From contig CM030851.1 of the NCBI GenBank assembly GCA_018105865.1, positions 12,009,828-12,073,827 of the forward strand: a stretch of 64,000 bases of DNA, read 5' to 3'. Position 1 is the first letter of the stretch. Each line of letters begins with the position of its first letter. Position numbers and translations under genes: made by a program. The stretch is from Metaphire vulgaris (Eukaryota > Annelida > Clitellata > Crassiclitellata > Megascolecidae). Below the pieces are notes generated by a model. That model was not told the origin of the DNA and did no database searches. It saw only the letters and a program-made list of their open reading frames with translations. Positions 1 to 13,116 of this stretch are shown in pieces.

Positions 1-2339
1 GCAGGCAAATCCTGTCTTCGGCGACCTAGATTCCATCTTCGGAAAGCAGATTTCCGACATGAACCATTTGCTTAGCGGCCTGCTTGGCGATTCACCGTTG
101 TTTAGGTTTAGAGGAAACGGCGGCCTGTTGTTGGACGACGACATTTTCTTTCATTCGCTGAACGATCGGCAGAGGGCGCCACGCACCCGGCCGCGCAGAT
201 CAACGTTGGCAGACATGTGGGACTGGAGTGCTCCGATGTTTCGACGAAGAAAGAACGACCCTTTCGCCAGTTTTGAAGACAGCGAGGGTAAAAACCGAGT
301 TTTCGTATATGTTTCACTTCGAAGTGTATGAATAGGAAAGTGTTTGAAATTGTATTAAAAATTCTGATTGCTTTGATTAAATCTATTAGATTCACTTATC
401 AAATTGATAGTCTTGTTCTGGAGTTTTTGGTGAGCTTTTGCTGAAACTTAGGCCTATATGTTTGTTCAATCGTTTCTGTTTTCTTCTTTGTGAAACTTTT
501 CCGTCTTAAGGTGTGAAGAGTTGATATCCTTGTCATGCTGTGTAATAAACATCTATTTTGACTGTTTTTATAAATGTGACGCTGCAGTGTCTTATTCAGA
601 CTCCAGGCCTTTGGGGGGGGGGGATTGAGGCTTTCGGGGGGAATCGACTTGGTTGGAGGGAAAGACACAGTTCAATGCAAAATTTGTTTAAGTGCTGGGA
701 TTTTTTTTTGGGGATTTTTTTTGAAAATCTCCTCCTAACAGGCCTGTGTAAAACACTGTGCTGCTGACAGCCGACTTAAGTCACTTTATGTTTGTTTAGA
801 CGACATGGCCGACATACGATTTCCTTGCATTTACTGTGGAAGAGAGCTTAGCAGCAGTGACCTGGTTAGAATAACAGGCAAAAGATTTCAAACTGATTGT
901 CAATTGTTAGCACTGATAAATAATTATTTACAAAAGCAATGCTGTGCATGAATAATACAAACCACAGAAGACAAATTATAATTTGTCTTCTGTACATGAT
1001 GTATGTATGTATGTATGTATGTATGTATGTATGTATGTATGTATGTATGTATGATGTACATGAAGCAAGCAATGCAATGCACATTATAATTTGTCTTCTG
1101 TGGTTTGTATTATTTATGTACATCATTGCTTTTGTCAGCGACAAAATGCAAGCTAATCCATTACTTTCCTGGAGTTGTTGAAGGGTGCAAGCTTGCCAGA
1201 ATTCCTTTAGAATTTTTACCCAAAGCTCATTTTTTACCATGACTTTCAATCCATTTGCACGATTTTTGCTCATTTTTGCCTAAACTAATGATAATATCTG
1301 CTCAGGCACTGCATTTTGCATGATAACTGTTATTCCCCTTAACTGTCCGCTGCCATTTTACATGAGTTACTAGTTATTAAGAATCAAAAAGCAGTAAAAT
1401 TGGTGCATTACATTATAGGTTGTTGAATCAATTTGCAGAATGCTCACGAAAAGGTGTGCAAGCGATTTTACGGCGATAAGTGTAAAGTCGACTCAGAGTC
1501 TTTCTGTCATTCGTCGTCTGCCGGCGTAGACGGGTCGAGCAAAGATGATGCGAAAGACGGTAACAAGAAGCGCGGACGCGGAAATTCTGCTCGCGCAAGA
1601 TACAGAAACGATAAAGACAGCCAGGACCCACATCAACAAAAGACAGCCGACGACTCTCAACAAGAAGAAAACGGTTGGAGTTTTGATTTCTCAAGCTCCC
1701 AACTCTCCTAACCAGGGTGTGATTTGTGACCTGGAGCAGTTGGGGGGGGGGATATGTAGAGCTTTGGGGGATGTAGTTGTTGGGGAAGTGTAGCAGTGGG
1801 GGAATGTAGTGGTGGGGGGATGTAGCAGTAGGGGGGGATGCAGTTTGGCAGTGGGGGAATCCCCTCCCCTACAAATCGCGTCCTGCTCCTAACAGAAGTT
1901 CTCAGCATTTAGGTAATTGAAAACATCTTGTGTACAATATCAATTTGTGCAAAATAGCGCGCTCTGACGAACAAAGTTAACGATGTGCTGTGAAAATGCC
2001 GAATGTGCATTATTAGATATTCCCAGCGGGTGACTCGGCTAGAAAGGCCAGTAGCAGTTTTTTTTTTAAATCTTGAGAATATGATTCATTTCAATGCTTT
2101 ATTTTTGTCTAGGGTACGTAATTTGTCCGTGGTGTGAAAAGGAGTTTCACAGGGCGATTGCGCTAAGACACATCACGGCCTGTGAGCTGCTATCTCCTCC
2201 ATCAAGTCGTGCCGACCACATACCTCCAAGCCCCAGGCACCAGAATTCGTCAAAATCTTCCAGTAAAAACCATCAAAGTAGACAGGTAAGCACCAGGAGT
2301 TTTAGACAGGTAAGCACCACGAGATTTAGGCAGGTAAGA

Positions 2340-2398
<59 letters not shown>

Positions 2399-5138
2399 GA
2401 ATTATTACTATTATTATTATTGGATGAATTATTATTATTATTAGATGAATTATTATTATTATTATTATATTTGACAATTTATATAGCGCTATGCCCAAGG
2501 TGAAGCCTAAGTCAAGAGCACTTCACGCCTAACAATCGTATGATGTTCTAAACAAATACGTCTTGAGGTTCTTTGCAAACTGGGCGCTACATGTTGCGAA
2601 ACATGTTGTTGCCATATTTTAGATAAGCATTAACAGAAAATGCTCTCTAGACATCCGCTCTGTAAAACATGAGAGATCATCGAGGAAGATTTCTTTCTGT
2701 TTAAAAATTTCTTGACTTTTGTTTTAAATTTAGGGGGAGGAATCTCCTGCAAAGAAATCAAGCGAACCTTTGTTCGAAGAGGCAGAAAACGTGGAAACTC
2801 ATACACCAAGACAGTTTCAAAGACGAACTTCAAAAGACCAAATTACGACGGTTCAACCACTGGCCAGAGATCTGGACGAAAATTCATGGGTACAGATGTA
2901 TTGCTTTTTTGTATATTAGTTAGTTGACTTATTTATTAATATTATTTTTCTGTCTTTTCTCATTTGGATTTTGTGATTTGATATCCTACCAGGTACCTCA
3001 GATTCACAATTTTATCATTTGGATACTGTGATATTATATCTTACCAGATATCTCTGATCCACAATTTTATCATTTGGATATCGATTGTGATATGATATCC
3101 TACAAGATACCTATGATTAACAATCAGTAAGTGGGCTTACTGTTTGTTGCAATTGTGTTTTGCTCAAACTGTGTTGCATTAGATACCTGCGTAGTGCATA
3201 CGAATATGAAGGCACAGTTAAAATAGTATTGCTGCCTCTTTTAGAAACATGATGCGTTTTCGCTAAGGCAGGACCCTCGGTGGATGTGTTAACCCCTTAA
3301 CTGGGGATCCCGGATATATCCGTCCATTTTACATTGAGTTACAGTTAAATGCACAGTTAAGGTGTTAATGGCTTGAAATTCTCATCTTTTTCAGATGAGC
3401 CATTTGTTATGTCAGGCAGCGGGCTCCATACGCCTCGGATCTCGACAGACAGTACGCGGCCGAGGCCGTCTTATCCCACCGCTCGCAATGTTGGGAATGG
3501 AGTTCGTGGAAAGACGGTTCATTTCACTAAGTTAGTTAAGATTTGGCTTCTTTGAGCATTTTTACTTTCAACTTTACAATTCTTCCTAAAATCTTACTTT
3601 TCTCTGTCTCTAATGCATTTCTGCAATTTCATGTTAGTGAGAATAGGGGTATCCAGTGTTTACCAACAAAGTCCTGTTGCTCCGCCCACTGGTGGGCAGA
3701 AACCATAGAAACAATTGTCGTCTATTAATAGACGCCAATGGCAGAAGCAGATTTCTAGCTGGTGGGCATAGATCAGTGACCATAGAGATTGTTCTGGATA
3801 CTCCTATAACCAATAATTGCTCTAATGAAATGACATCTTGATCTGTGCGTGAGTTTTTGTAGAACTGACGCACTGGAATTTACCATTTAGTATCTTATTT
3901 CACACAGTTACACGCTTGTATGCAAGAAATTCAAATTCACCATATAAATGGCATGATAAAGCGAGAAAATTACAGTAACAAAGAGTTAAATTGCAAGTGT
4001 ACAAATATGAGTAACTTGTAAATTTTGTGTGTGTCTGTCCAGTTGATTTAATCTTCTGAATACAAAAACAAACTTTCTAAAGGTGCATGATCTTGGGATA
4101 AGTTTGTGTTTATAGAATAGTGGCTTTTGCATAGACATGTATACTTTGTATAGCCAGATGATGCAATACTACCATTGGAAGGGATTTGGCAATATGCCTT
4201 GAAAGTATAAAATTAACTCCTTGTATTTTTCTCACTATCTTACTTAAACTTGTAACATACAACACTACTGTTATCAGTTTTATAAAGTGTTATATTTCAG
4301 TATGTCTGATTTTTTTAGCTGTCACAATGTTTGCATATAGGGATAGTTTCAGTGCCAGTACAGGGTGGTGCTAAAAAACCGGACTATATTAAATGCAAAC
4401 CTAAATGTGACTAGTCCGGTTTTTTGTACCACTCTGTATATGTATTTCCATGTTACTTGCAAAAATATATTGCAGGCCTTCAGGGACATAAACCATGGGG
4501 GACTGCAGTGAGAAGGGATAAAGTATCATTTATCCCCCCCCCCAATGTTTACTAGGGTGGGCATACTTATACAAAAAATGTTCTATACCCCCCATGCTGA
4601 TGGAAGGATTATGCCAATGCAGGTCTTATTGCTCTTTGACAAATTGAAATAACTTTCTTAACTTTGAATTCAGTGGTGTGAAGCTGTAGCCTTCGACTTC
4701 CATTTTCCTGAAGCACTTTAAGTTGGGACCTTAGCAGAGTTATCATTTAGTTTGCTAAAAGATCTTGCATTGACAAAAACCGTGACCGAGAATTCTGTCG
4801 ATTGTAATGGCTGTCGTTTTACATTGCTGCACATCAGCCGCGACGGGAGTGATGATTACCAACACTCCGTGGAAGAAGAAGGTTCCGTTTCATCAAAACT
4901 GGAATTCGCCGACGATTCTCTCCAAGACCTTGGCTCTAAAAGCCCTGTAACTGCAACGTGGCAGAAACACTGGGGGCACACGCTCGAACCCGACCGGTCC
5001 TTCGACGGCTGGAAGCTGAATGGTTTTTCCTGTGCCTGTCATGTTGCTCGGTGCTGCTGCGACACCTCTCTTGACCGCAGGGCTCCTGGCGGCAACCAGT
5101 ACGGAAGATTCATCTTCAAGCGCTGGTCTTGCTTTTGA
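1..5138 (+). CDS. C2HC zinc-finger protein gene, 5' partial, about 6-7 exons
   Basis: Not identified to a named orthologue. Seen: an exon open from the window edge to 287, then exons at 800-864, 1439 to about 1559 or 1673, 2113-2285, 2734-2889, 3395-3530 and 4762-5138 (stop TGA). All joins are in phase. Joining 864 to 1439 creates a knuckle CIYC-x11-H-x3-C, and exon 4 has a second, CPWC-x11-H-x3-C, with exactly the same spacing. This resembles the zf-C2HC type of ZC2HC1-family proteins (family knowledge). The N-terminal part is acidic and aromatic (LLLDDDIFF, FASFEDSEG); the exon 5 region is charged and probably disordered. The donors at 864 (GTTAGA) and in exon 3 are weak, and the last exon is supported only by phase and open frame. 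The gene is convergent with CHEK1. Cellular role unknown; zinc binding is inferred. Confidence 0.6.
2..287 (+). CDS. Exon upstream of the first zinc knuckle (zinc-finger gene)
   Basis: The frame is open from the first bases of the window to a donor G|GTAAAA at 288-289 and leaves one base over, matching the acceptor at 799. The encoded stretch is rich in L, D, F and R, with no membrane segment or zinc ligands. In-frame Met codons occur (first at 59), but the frame stays open upstream, so the true start is probably outside the window. Confidence 0.5.
585..758. mobile_element. hAT-type MITE, family CAGTGTTTTATCCAG
   Basis: Starts CAGTGTCTTATTCAG with the subterminal motif CTCCAGGCCT, and ends AAAACACTG. 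The flanks TGACGCTG (577-584) and TGCTGCTG (759-766) look like a decayed 8-bp target duplication. The same family recurs at 35395-35560 and, 5'-truncated, near 20730-20849. It has no coding capacity. Confidence 0.65.
935..1137. repeat. Foldback element with (GTAT)n loop
   Basis: Two ~50-bp arms (about 935-985 and 1088-1137) are inverted near-perfect copies, containing the motif CCACAGAAGACAAATTATAA and its complement. Between them lie about 16 units of GTAT and a second inner inverted stretch. It sits in the intron between the two halves of the first zinc knuckle of the left gene. Probably a MITE whose centre expanded as a microsatellite. Confidence 0.7.
1712..1896. repeat. G-rich dispersed repeat (CAGGGTGYGATTTGTGACC family)
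   Basis: It begins CAGGGTGTGATTTGTGACC and ends with ACAAATCGCGTCCTG, which is close to an inverted copy of the start. The interior is a run of GGGGGATGTAG-like units. A second copy, with the same order of internal motifs, is at about 44572-44690. Probably a MITE; superfamily not assigned. Confidence 0.55.
2113..2285 (+). CDS. Second C2HC zinc-knuckle exon
   Basis: Acceptor TTTTTGTCTAG|GG, then a frame giving VICPWC, 11 residues, H, three residues, C: the second C2HC knuckle. A Ser/His/Lys-rich stretch follows. The exon ends at a consensus donor CAG|GTAAGC in phase 0. Two further in-frame copies of this donor lie 24 and 48 bases downstream. Confidence 0.65.
2279..2340 (+). promoter_or_regulatory. 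Triplicated 5' splice site (24-bp tandem repeat)
   Basis: Three tandem copies of a 24-bp unit each carry CAGGTAAG, with GT at 2286-2287, 2310-2311 and 2334-2335. The 24-base spacing is a multiple of three and contains no stop, so any of the three donors keeps the downstream frame and would add 0, 8 or 16 residues. An (ATT)n array begins immediately after the third copy. Confidence 0.75.
2341..2470. repeat. (ATT)n microsatellite followed by a retroelement 3'-end-like tract
   Basis: About 130 bp of ATT units interrupted by TGGATGA. The next ~60 bases (TTTATATAGCGCTATGCCCAAGG onward) match the tract found beside (AAT)n at 12870-12930, 8825-8880 and 18890-18950. This suggests the array grew from the tail of a retroposed element. 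Confidence 0.7.
3289..3367. mobile_element. TTAA-flanked palindromic MITE, copy 1
   Basis: A 79-bp element running TTAACCCCTTAACTGGGGAT to a degenerate TTAAGGTGTTAA, with the family's core CGTCCATTTTACATTGAGTT. It belongs to the piggyBac-like TTAA family with at least eleven copies in this window. Confidence 0.7.
4361..4436. mobile_element. 76-bp mariner-type MITE
   Basis: Imperfect palindrome: CAGGGTGGTGCTAAAAAACC at one end, GGTTTTTTGTACCACTCTG at the other, flanked by TA on both sides. This fits Tc1/mariner target duplication. A second copy is at 54489-54565. Confidence 0.7.
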
Positions 5139-7241
5139 TGTCGGAGCCGCCTCGTGGGACGATACCGTACGGTGCTTTGTCCGCTTGTTTACTTGTGGCT
5201 TTGAATGTCGTCACTACTTTGCGATAGTGTTGTCAAGCACCGTCGCTTCTTGCTAAGAGTGACCGCAGGCATGCTTACATGAGTCACTCTTCATATGCTT
5301 GTGAATGTACGGACACTTGGCTTCGAGGTCCGATTGTCGCACAGCGGCAACAGACGTTCACTTTTTCTTCTCTTTGATTTTGGTATTCGGTGTTTTCGAT
5401 TGTGCACTAGTATGCTGTTTTGTAGTAATGGACAGCTATTCAATTTATGTTTTAGTATTTTGTTTTGCACTCAAATCTCTTGCCGCACTCGGCCTTTGGC
5501 AATGTTTGATTTCCACAAAGGGTCGATGGGGTTTAATACCCCTGAATGACTCCGGTAGAGGTAGATTTTGGTTTACGGTAGTCTTACCCTCTCTGTTTTT
5601 AAAACGTGCAGTAACTTCAGGTATTGTCAGGCAGGCTTGAATGATTTAATTGGTGGTGACTCGACTTTACTTGAACAGGAGATGTTTTCTGTTGGTATTA
5701 TTATGCGTACAACACATTTGTGACCTAGCTGAATAATTTCAGTATCAGGGGATAGCAGAAAATATGAGTGTTTAAAATCTATGTATTTTTTGTTTCTTAG
5801 AGTCTAAAGACTGGAGACAATCCTTGAAACCAATCAGACCAACTGGAAACTTATCATAACCAGCGTAACTTGTTTTCCAAAAAGAAACTTGAATTCAGGA
5901 AACAGTTTTATGAGCAGTTGTCAATAGTTGCATGAGATGGCAGAATGAAATATTTGATTTTATTATTTACGACTTTATTTTTTTAAAGAACTTTTCATGT
6001 CTTTAAAATTTTAACTCCTATTTCTTTGTTTTTTTTATCATAAGACTCGTAGATATAGGAAAAATTGATTTCTTAGTCGAATGTTATAAAATAAAATCTT
6101 ATTATAATAAAGTACTTCTCGTTGAACCAGTGATGTAGCCAGGATAGCAGAATGGGGGCCCACTTCCACATATTTCGGCCCAAATGTCTTGATGAGCAAA
6201 AAAAGGTTGTCGCCTCGAACACTAAAGTCTGCTGTCTGGTGCATTTTCTTCGACCCAATACTACCCCTACCCACACCCCACTAATCACCGGCTTGGACGA
6301 ATCTCACGACAGGTCCAGATCCGAATAGGGGGTGGGGGAGGGCGGGCGTGCCCCTACACCAATGCATTCCATCATTTGCAAATACTTTATGGTATTTTGG
6401 TTCATGGAAAGGATCTGAAGGAAATTGTATATTATTGCAAGACCATATCTGGACAGGTTAGTAGATGGATTGCACCAACCATAAAGAAACACACTATGAC
6501 GTGAATTTTTATCCAATTGTTTTATTTTTAAACACTGATTCCATGCAGCATAATTTTTGCAAATGTTTCAGAAATCCAAATTACAAACTAATGCACATTG
6601 CTGCAAACTGATAACTCATACAAAATGCTCGTACAAAATGTAAAAATAACAGTCAAAAATACAAACGATAAGGCTGCAACCACATTGCCTGCCAGACCAG
6701 AGTCACATATGAAAGTTTCTCAACATAGCAGCTTCACAGTACTGTATTTTGGAGATCAAGATACTTTCTTAGTCATAAAGACAGATTTAATCACCTTAGT
6801 ACCAGTAGTTTATCAAAATTTGCAGTAATTAATCATCATCAGTTCAGTTAAGTCCTTCAAAGTCATCTTTGGTAATACTGTTAACCATCTAATCATAAAA
6901 ATGGCTTTATGCAATTCATTTGGTCTGATAGAAAACTAAAAATCTACAAGATAACGCTACTGCCTTAACGTAATAATGCAATTCAAGGAATGTAACCACA
7001 AATATAGGCTTGAGTCATGATAATAATACAATGTGCCCTTAGGTGGATAAAACTTTATTCAATCAAAAAAATCGCCAGCGTTGCATTTCCAATATCATTT
7101 GAACAGTAAAACTGATAGAAGCTAAAGAATGCACTACAAAAACTACTCCACGTTCGTCTGTTGCAGAAGTTTCTTGCCCGTTTGGCTAAATACGACGGCT
7201 CAACTAGGCTGTTCTTTCATTCTTTCACCAATGCAAGCCGC
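5139..7241. other. Convergent intergenic region
   Basis: Between the stop of the zinc-finger gene and the stop of CHEK1. No further exon was recognised. AATAAA occurs at 6091-6096 and 6107-6112 (plus strand), which could serve the left gene although about 950 bases past its stop. Around 6126-6360 is a MITE-like tract (GTAGCCAGGATAGCAGAATGGGGG) related to those near 27760, 30430 and 30870. Confidence 0.5.
7054..7059 (-). terminator. Candidate poly(A) signal of CHEK1
   Basis: Read on the minus strand this is AATAAA, about 185 bases after the CHEK1 stop codon, a normal distance for a short 3' UTR. Position and motif are the only support. Confidence 0.4.
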
Positions 7242-10200
7242 CTACGCCTGCGTGAGGGCAGAACTTGGACCAGCTTTGTTTATGATTCCAGAAATTCCAT
7301 CGCGAATCTTCAAGAAGTGACGCTTAAACTCGATTCCGTCTCCCTACAAATGAATGTTGTCGATTAGCATTGACGTATCCATCAAGGGGGGGGCGGGGCT
7401 GGGCTGGGCCCCATTCTAGATGGGATAAATCTTGGGATTTGCACAAAACCATTGAGAAATTTTAGGGGTAAGCTGGGCGATCGGAACAAAATCGATGTGC
7501 CAAGAATTCCTTGACGACACTGTAGTCTTTTTTTACATTTCTTATATCGAAATGTTGATGTCACCCCCTCTATTCTGGAGCCTGACCACGATTGATTAGA
7601 CTCATCCATTTTTGGAATCTTAATATAAGTACAGTCTTAAAATTCTATAGCAACACTAGCAGCAAACTGCCTTAAGTTTTAACAGCTAAGTCTGATTAAT
7701 TATCGATACAAAAAATAATATTGTGCACACAAGTTTCTAAATTGTTCAGCAAAACACTACAGTCCTACAACACTGATTCAAATGGCAACTTCATAAAAAT
7801 CAATATGAATCAAATGCAATCTTGATTCAAAAGTTTCCTTTCAAACACTATAAGTTCTGCAGTTGACTTACCGGTAACGTATTTTGGCAAGTAACCATCA
7901 CAGCAGCTACTGATGTCATGTTGGGTATAACATCTTGTATTGAAGGTTAACAAATAGCAGGGTATAACAATTTCAGATATGTACACTGTTCTTTGTTCTT
8001 ACCTTAGACAGACGGAAATCAACAAGCACGTTTTCACCCATTTCTAAGATCTGTGCTTTGAAGACGAGATGTGTCTTTCTGCGATCACTAGTAACTACTG
8101 TCAGCTACAAAATGGCAAGAAAACAAATAGTCTAATTATGATGGTATGTGAACTTTTGCTATTTACCCAGTAATAGACAGAGCTACTTGCAAACTTGGTG
8201 ACTTGAATACCATGAATACAACTGTGTACCACCAAACCCAGCTGAGTTTTATATTCCAGCTGTCAACATCAATGTTTAAAACACGAGTTGAGGTGTTAAC
8301 TTTTGTGCTTCTGACTGCAAACATTTATAATATTACCTCGAAGATCTTTAGTCTACAGTGGTCAAAATTTTAGGCAAAATTAAAGCTGCGAAAAGACAAA
8401 AGAGGGATCTGAAATCGTTGTATGAGAATCACCAAATCACAGTGAATGCCAGAGAAAGTGCCTGAAATTCAGACCCCATCATTGCAAAGTCAAAACAATA
8501 GTCATCAAACCTGTCCCTGGGCAGACTTTCGAATGCTGTAGCCACTGATGTTGCCGAGTGTTCGAGAAAGTTCCTGCATCGTTTCGTCAAAGTTTGTTCT
8601 GACGAAGAATCGAGTCATACGCCGCACAAGGCGCTGCATTGGAGTCTACAGACACGTACGATAAACTACGGAACAAATTCATCAACAAAAATGGTCTTGA
8701 GTTGCCTTCTGACATTGAATAATAATCTAACATTGAATAATAATCTTCAAACTACTACTTCTGAATTTAACTGGTTTCAGCTCAAACATTTTTAAAGTGA
8801 TCAGAACCATTTAATTATTTATTTATTTATAATTGACAACTTATATAGTGCAATAAGCATGGCACAAGAGCACTTTACAACTCTCACATACAAAATATTA
8901 AATAAGTGAGTCCTGAGTCATTTATATCAGATTTACATTATATATATATAATTTATTATTTATTTATTTAATTTATTATTTATTTATTTATACATTTATA
9001 TCATCGTGCCATCAGTCATCTCTTTTCTCATCTTCTAATATTACAACATTTTATTTTCTTGATCACTCTGTACATTACTTTATATAAGACTTGATACAAA
9101 AGTTCAGCCCAGATTTCACCATTACCGACCGGTTTCTTTTACATGAGTAAAGCAGAGAAGCAATGTAAACTCGACCGAATCACTCTTCTGACTCAACAGT
9201 TGCTCGTTACCTGCGAGTTTCCTGGAGTCCCAACCAACTGGCTGCCGAGCAACAAGTGATCGAGGTGGACCGGCTGAGAGAAGCAAATGCTGATTCGGCT
9301 GTCTTCAGCCTCTCGCGTTCCTCCTTCGTTCCATTCACGCGCGGTTCCAAGATCAGGTTGGGACATAGCCACATTATGGCCATCATCCCTTTTAAGCATC
9401 GTATTCCACAATTATGGTACATTCTACTCAAAGCAGGCTAATTTAATTTCCAACTATTCTAACGTTCAAATCAAAGTTTAAAAAGTCAACAACTGCTACC
9501 ATAAGTTTAGAAGAGTATTTAAAATCCAGGTAAAACCTAAGATGCCACCAACTAACAAATGCATAATTAATCTGGTAATAAAATAATGGAGAGTATTAAA
9601 ATTCCTAAAAATGTATATACTGAACGGTCTCACATGATATGCAACAGATATCAAATATCCAAAACAGCATTAAAACCCAATTTTTTATGTGAAATTAATT
9701 ATTTAAATTTGACAAAATGACTCAAATACCAACCTGCTGCCCTTTGCTGAGGGGCTGTCAAGTGAGTGTAGTCTTTTATTAGACGCATTAGAGACAGCGT
9801 CACTGAGAGGGCTCGTTGCCGGCCTCTTAAGAGAACCTAACACAGAGAAAAATCCAGAAAATAAAATCAAGTGGTCTTACAAATTACATCAAATATTTAT
9901 TTCCATCTTTCGTTAACCCCTTAACTGGGCACCCCGAGTCACGCTCGTCCATTTTACATTGACTTACAAATAGTTGCCCAGTTAAGGGGTTAAAGAACAG
10001 ACACATATCACAGTACATCCCATACAAAAAAAAACAGAATGCATAGTTTGGTCTCACCTTTCTCAGTGCCTTCCTCACTAAAATTTTTCTTAAACCATTG
10101 ATGCTCTCTAACGAGTTTAAGCGTCATTCGAGAACGAGGGTTTCCAACCAAAATCTTTCTCAACAATGCTAAAATAATGGAAAAAACCCCAGTTCATTGA

Positions 10201-10528
10201 TGTATAATAAGAATCCATATATATAAAACTGTATATAGGTGTAGTTGGGCAAGATAAATGCAAGTGTATATAGGTGCATATAAATATATACTTTTCAAGA
10301 CCAACTTACGATAAAACATTGATCTAGTCGAAATGTAACATTGCCATCTATGGTAAACTTTGTCATTTCAGTCAAACATAAAAATAATTATTTCAGTGCA
10401 AAATCAACATCCAATTTACTTACACAAGGCCAAATTGTCCAGTTTGCACCAGGGACTGACCGTTATTTTACATTCCGTCCACATTTTGTATTCTGGACAG
10501 GTGAAAGTAGCCGCATCCCAGGGCAGTT
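7242..10528 (-). CDS. CHEK1: CHEK1 C-lobe end, SQ linker and KA1 exons 7-13
   Basis: Exon 7 (ELPWDAATF...[11 protein letters not shown]) and exon 8 ([15 protein letters not shown]) close the kinase domain. Exon 9 is a Ser-rich linker ([12 protein letters not shown]). Exon 10 holds AMSQPDLGT and [10 protein letters not shown], the ATR target sites, followed by [15 protein letters not shown] as in vertebrate Chk1. Exons 11-13 form the autoinhibitory KA1 domain ([35 protein letters not shown]). The tail after the last motif is short, ending ALTQA. Confidence 0.93.
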
Positions 10529-11098
10529 CTGCAAGTATCACAACACAATAAAATATAGTATGTTAATAAGTATAAATATAAATATATATTATATATACTT
10601 ATTTATTCATTGCATTATTGATTTCATTGTATAGATATATATTTCATTGGGTAGATATAAACACAATGATGTGTCTCAAATGCACGTAGGTGGATATGTC
10701 GACAGTTAACTATATTCAAGGGAAACCACACCGCAAAACAACTCTATTTCACTCAAGACATAATCAACTTTAATTGTTCACGCACAGAACTAAAAACTGG
10801 CAATAGCACATCATGCCATTAAACCTGTGTCGTTAAAGGATTTGGTAATTTTTTCACAATCAGCTTTCAATTGTGTTTAATGTTATCCTAAGCACATACG
10901 AAACATCTAAGTTTATAACAGCTCTATGTTATTATTAATCTAGGCCTGTGGCTTCTACGGATGAAATTGCACTTCTAGCGATTTCATTTTTTTAGATGAG
11001 ACAGCACTGCTGCCACTGAAATTTTTTATTTTATAACAGCCAGAATATACTCCTACTTGGAAATAAATACAGGATGTGAAAAAACACTACTGAAGAAC

Positions 11099-11129
<31 letters not shown>

Positions 11130-11324
11130 TGTTTATTAATATCAAAGTCAGAATTTGGATTGTCAATATCACAATTTAATATAGGAAAAAAGTTGTCAAT
11201 ACAAATATGCTAAAATGTGTAATATTTCGATATTTGATAAGTTAGATATTTTGATATAATTTTAAAACCTCAGTTTAGAACTTCAGTTCTATTCTGTACT
11301 TAACCTGAAACACAAATCAACGTT

Positions 11325-11370
<46 letters not shown>

Positions 11371-12929
11371 CTGAATATACTCTGAATCAATTAAAAAACC
11401 ACAAAAACACCGAAGTTCGTCTTCAAGAGGTGCTTACCGCCGGCAAGAACGGCGACGAGAATGATTCCACAGGACCAGACGTCAACCGGTTCTGCCATGT
11501 ATGGAATCTTCGACAACACCTCCGGCGCCAAATAAGGAATGGTCCCGCAGCAGGTGTCCAGCGTTCTGTTTGACGACTCGTGACGAAAAACTGTCGCCAA
11601 TCCAAAATCCGAGATCTTCAGACAATCTAGGAAATCAAAACGCTCGACAGAAATCAGAAATACGAAAGGCATCGTAACAATCGCGCTTTCTAAATGCCAG
11701 AACCCACTGCATGGCAAACACGCCGTTACAAGAGGCATATAAGCAGTGGCGGCTCCACAGGGGGAGGCCGGGGGCCTGTGCCCCCTATTGAGTGCCTGGC
11801 CCCCCAGTGGCTCCCCTGTTAGAACCCTATACTTAATACTACATACCTAGCAACAAATGGTTGCTCCCCCATGATTAAAAGTTGCCACCCCAACGCCCCC
11901 CCCCCCACTTTCCAAATCCTGGAGCCGCCACTGCATATAAGCATCATAGGGTCAAATCTCATCAATGACTCAGTCTACCATAAACAAAAACTCAACTTGT
12001 GAGTAGCCTTCACTATCATGTAAGCCTGTAAATATTAGTCACTGACTAAACTGCAAGATGCATACATCCCAGTACAACATTCTTTTAGACTAGACACTTA
12101 GGACTTAAGGTGAAGACATGTGAACCAACTGATGGTCAAGATCAAAGAATTTAGCCCGTTAACTGGGCGCCCCGAGTAACGCTCGTCCATTTTACATTGA
12201 GTTACAAATAGTTGCCCAGTTAAAGGGTTAAACTCAACAATGGTTTGGACTTTTAAAAAAATGTCAGTGACCACAGATATGCAAACTTATAGTCATAAGT
12301 TGTGCAGACTGCCTAACCCTTTTGCTACTGCAATCCGCATAACCACTATGCTAAGAAGACGAATATCGGCTTCATAGGGCCAAAGGGTTAAAGGTCGAGT
12401 TATTATTCTTCAAACCTTCGTTCAGTACCAAAAAACATGCCGGCCCACATACCTTCCCCATCAAGAAGAAGATTTTCAGGCTTCAAATCTCGATGGACGA
12501 TGCCTTTGGAATGAAGGTATTCCTAAGCAACATTTAATGCACATGATTTTATAATTAGCAGTGACAAACTTAAAATTGTGCTACATAAAACAACCCAAGA
12601 TAAAAATATCAATGACATTAGCATGCAATACTGTTGACAGTCACAAACACTATTGTTCAAATGACTGCCAATTCAACAGAAGTGGACAGTAATAAAGATT
12701 TTTGGATAAATTTATCAAAATTCAAATCAATCTGTACACAGAGAACAGAAATTAGTAAAACAGCAGATAGATACAACACAAAAAACCTTCTTCAAACAGA
12801 CCATTTGTCCAATTTGCACATACACCATAACAGAAATTATCTGGGATAAGAGAATATATCTCCTACAAGTGCCTTGTGTAAAGTGCTCTTGACTTTGGTC
12901 ATTGCCATGCTTACTGCACTATATAAATT

Positions 12930-12983
<54 letters not shown>

Positions 12984-13050
12984 GCATATATATTATGTTA
13001 GTAATTGTATCTTGTTAAATATCAAATATATGATGATGAGAAAAAAATTA

Positions 13051-13116
<66 letters not shown>

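Noticed and set aside
5020..5256. Alternative frame over the last exon of the zinc-finger gene
   Set aside because: Hydrophobic-looking but lacks an in-phase acceptor; the frame ending at 5138 fits the upstream exon phase.
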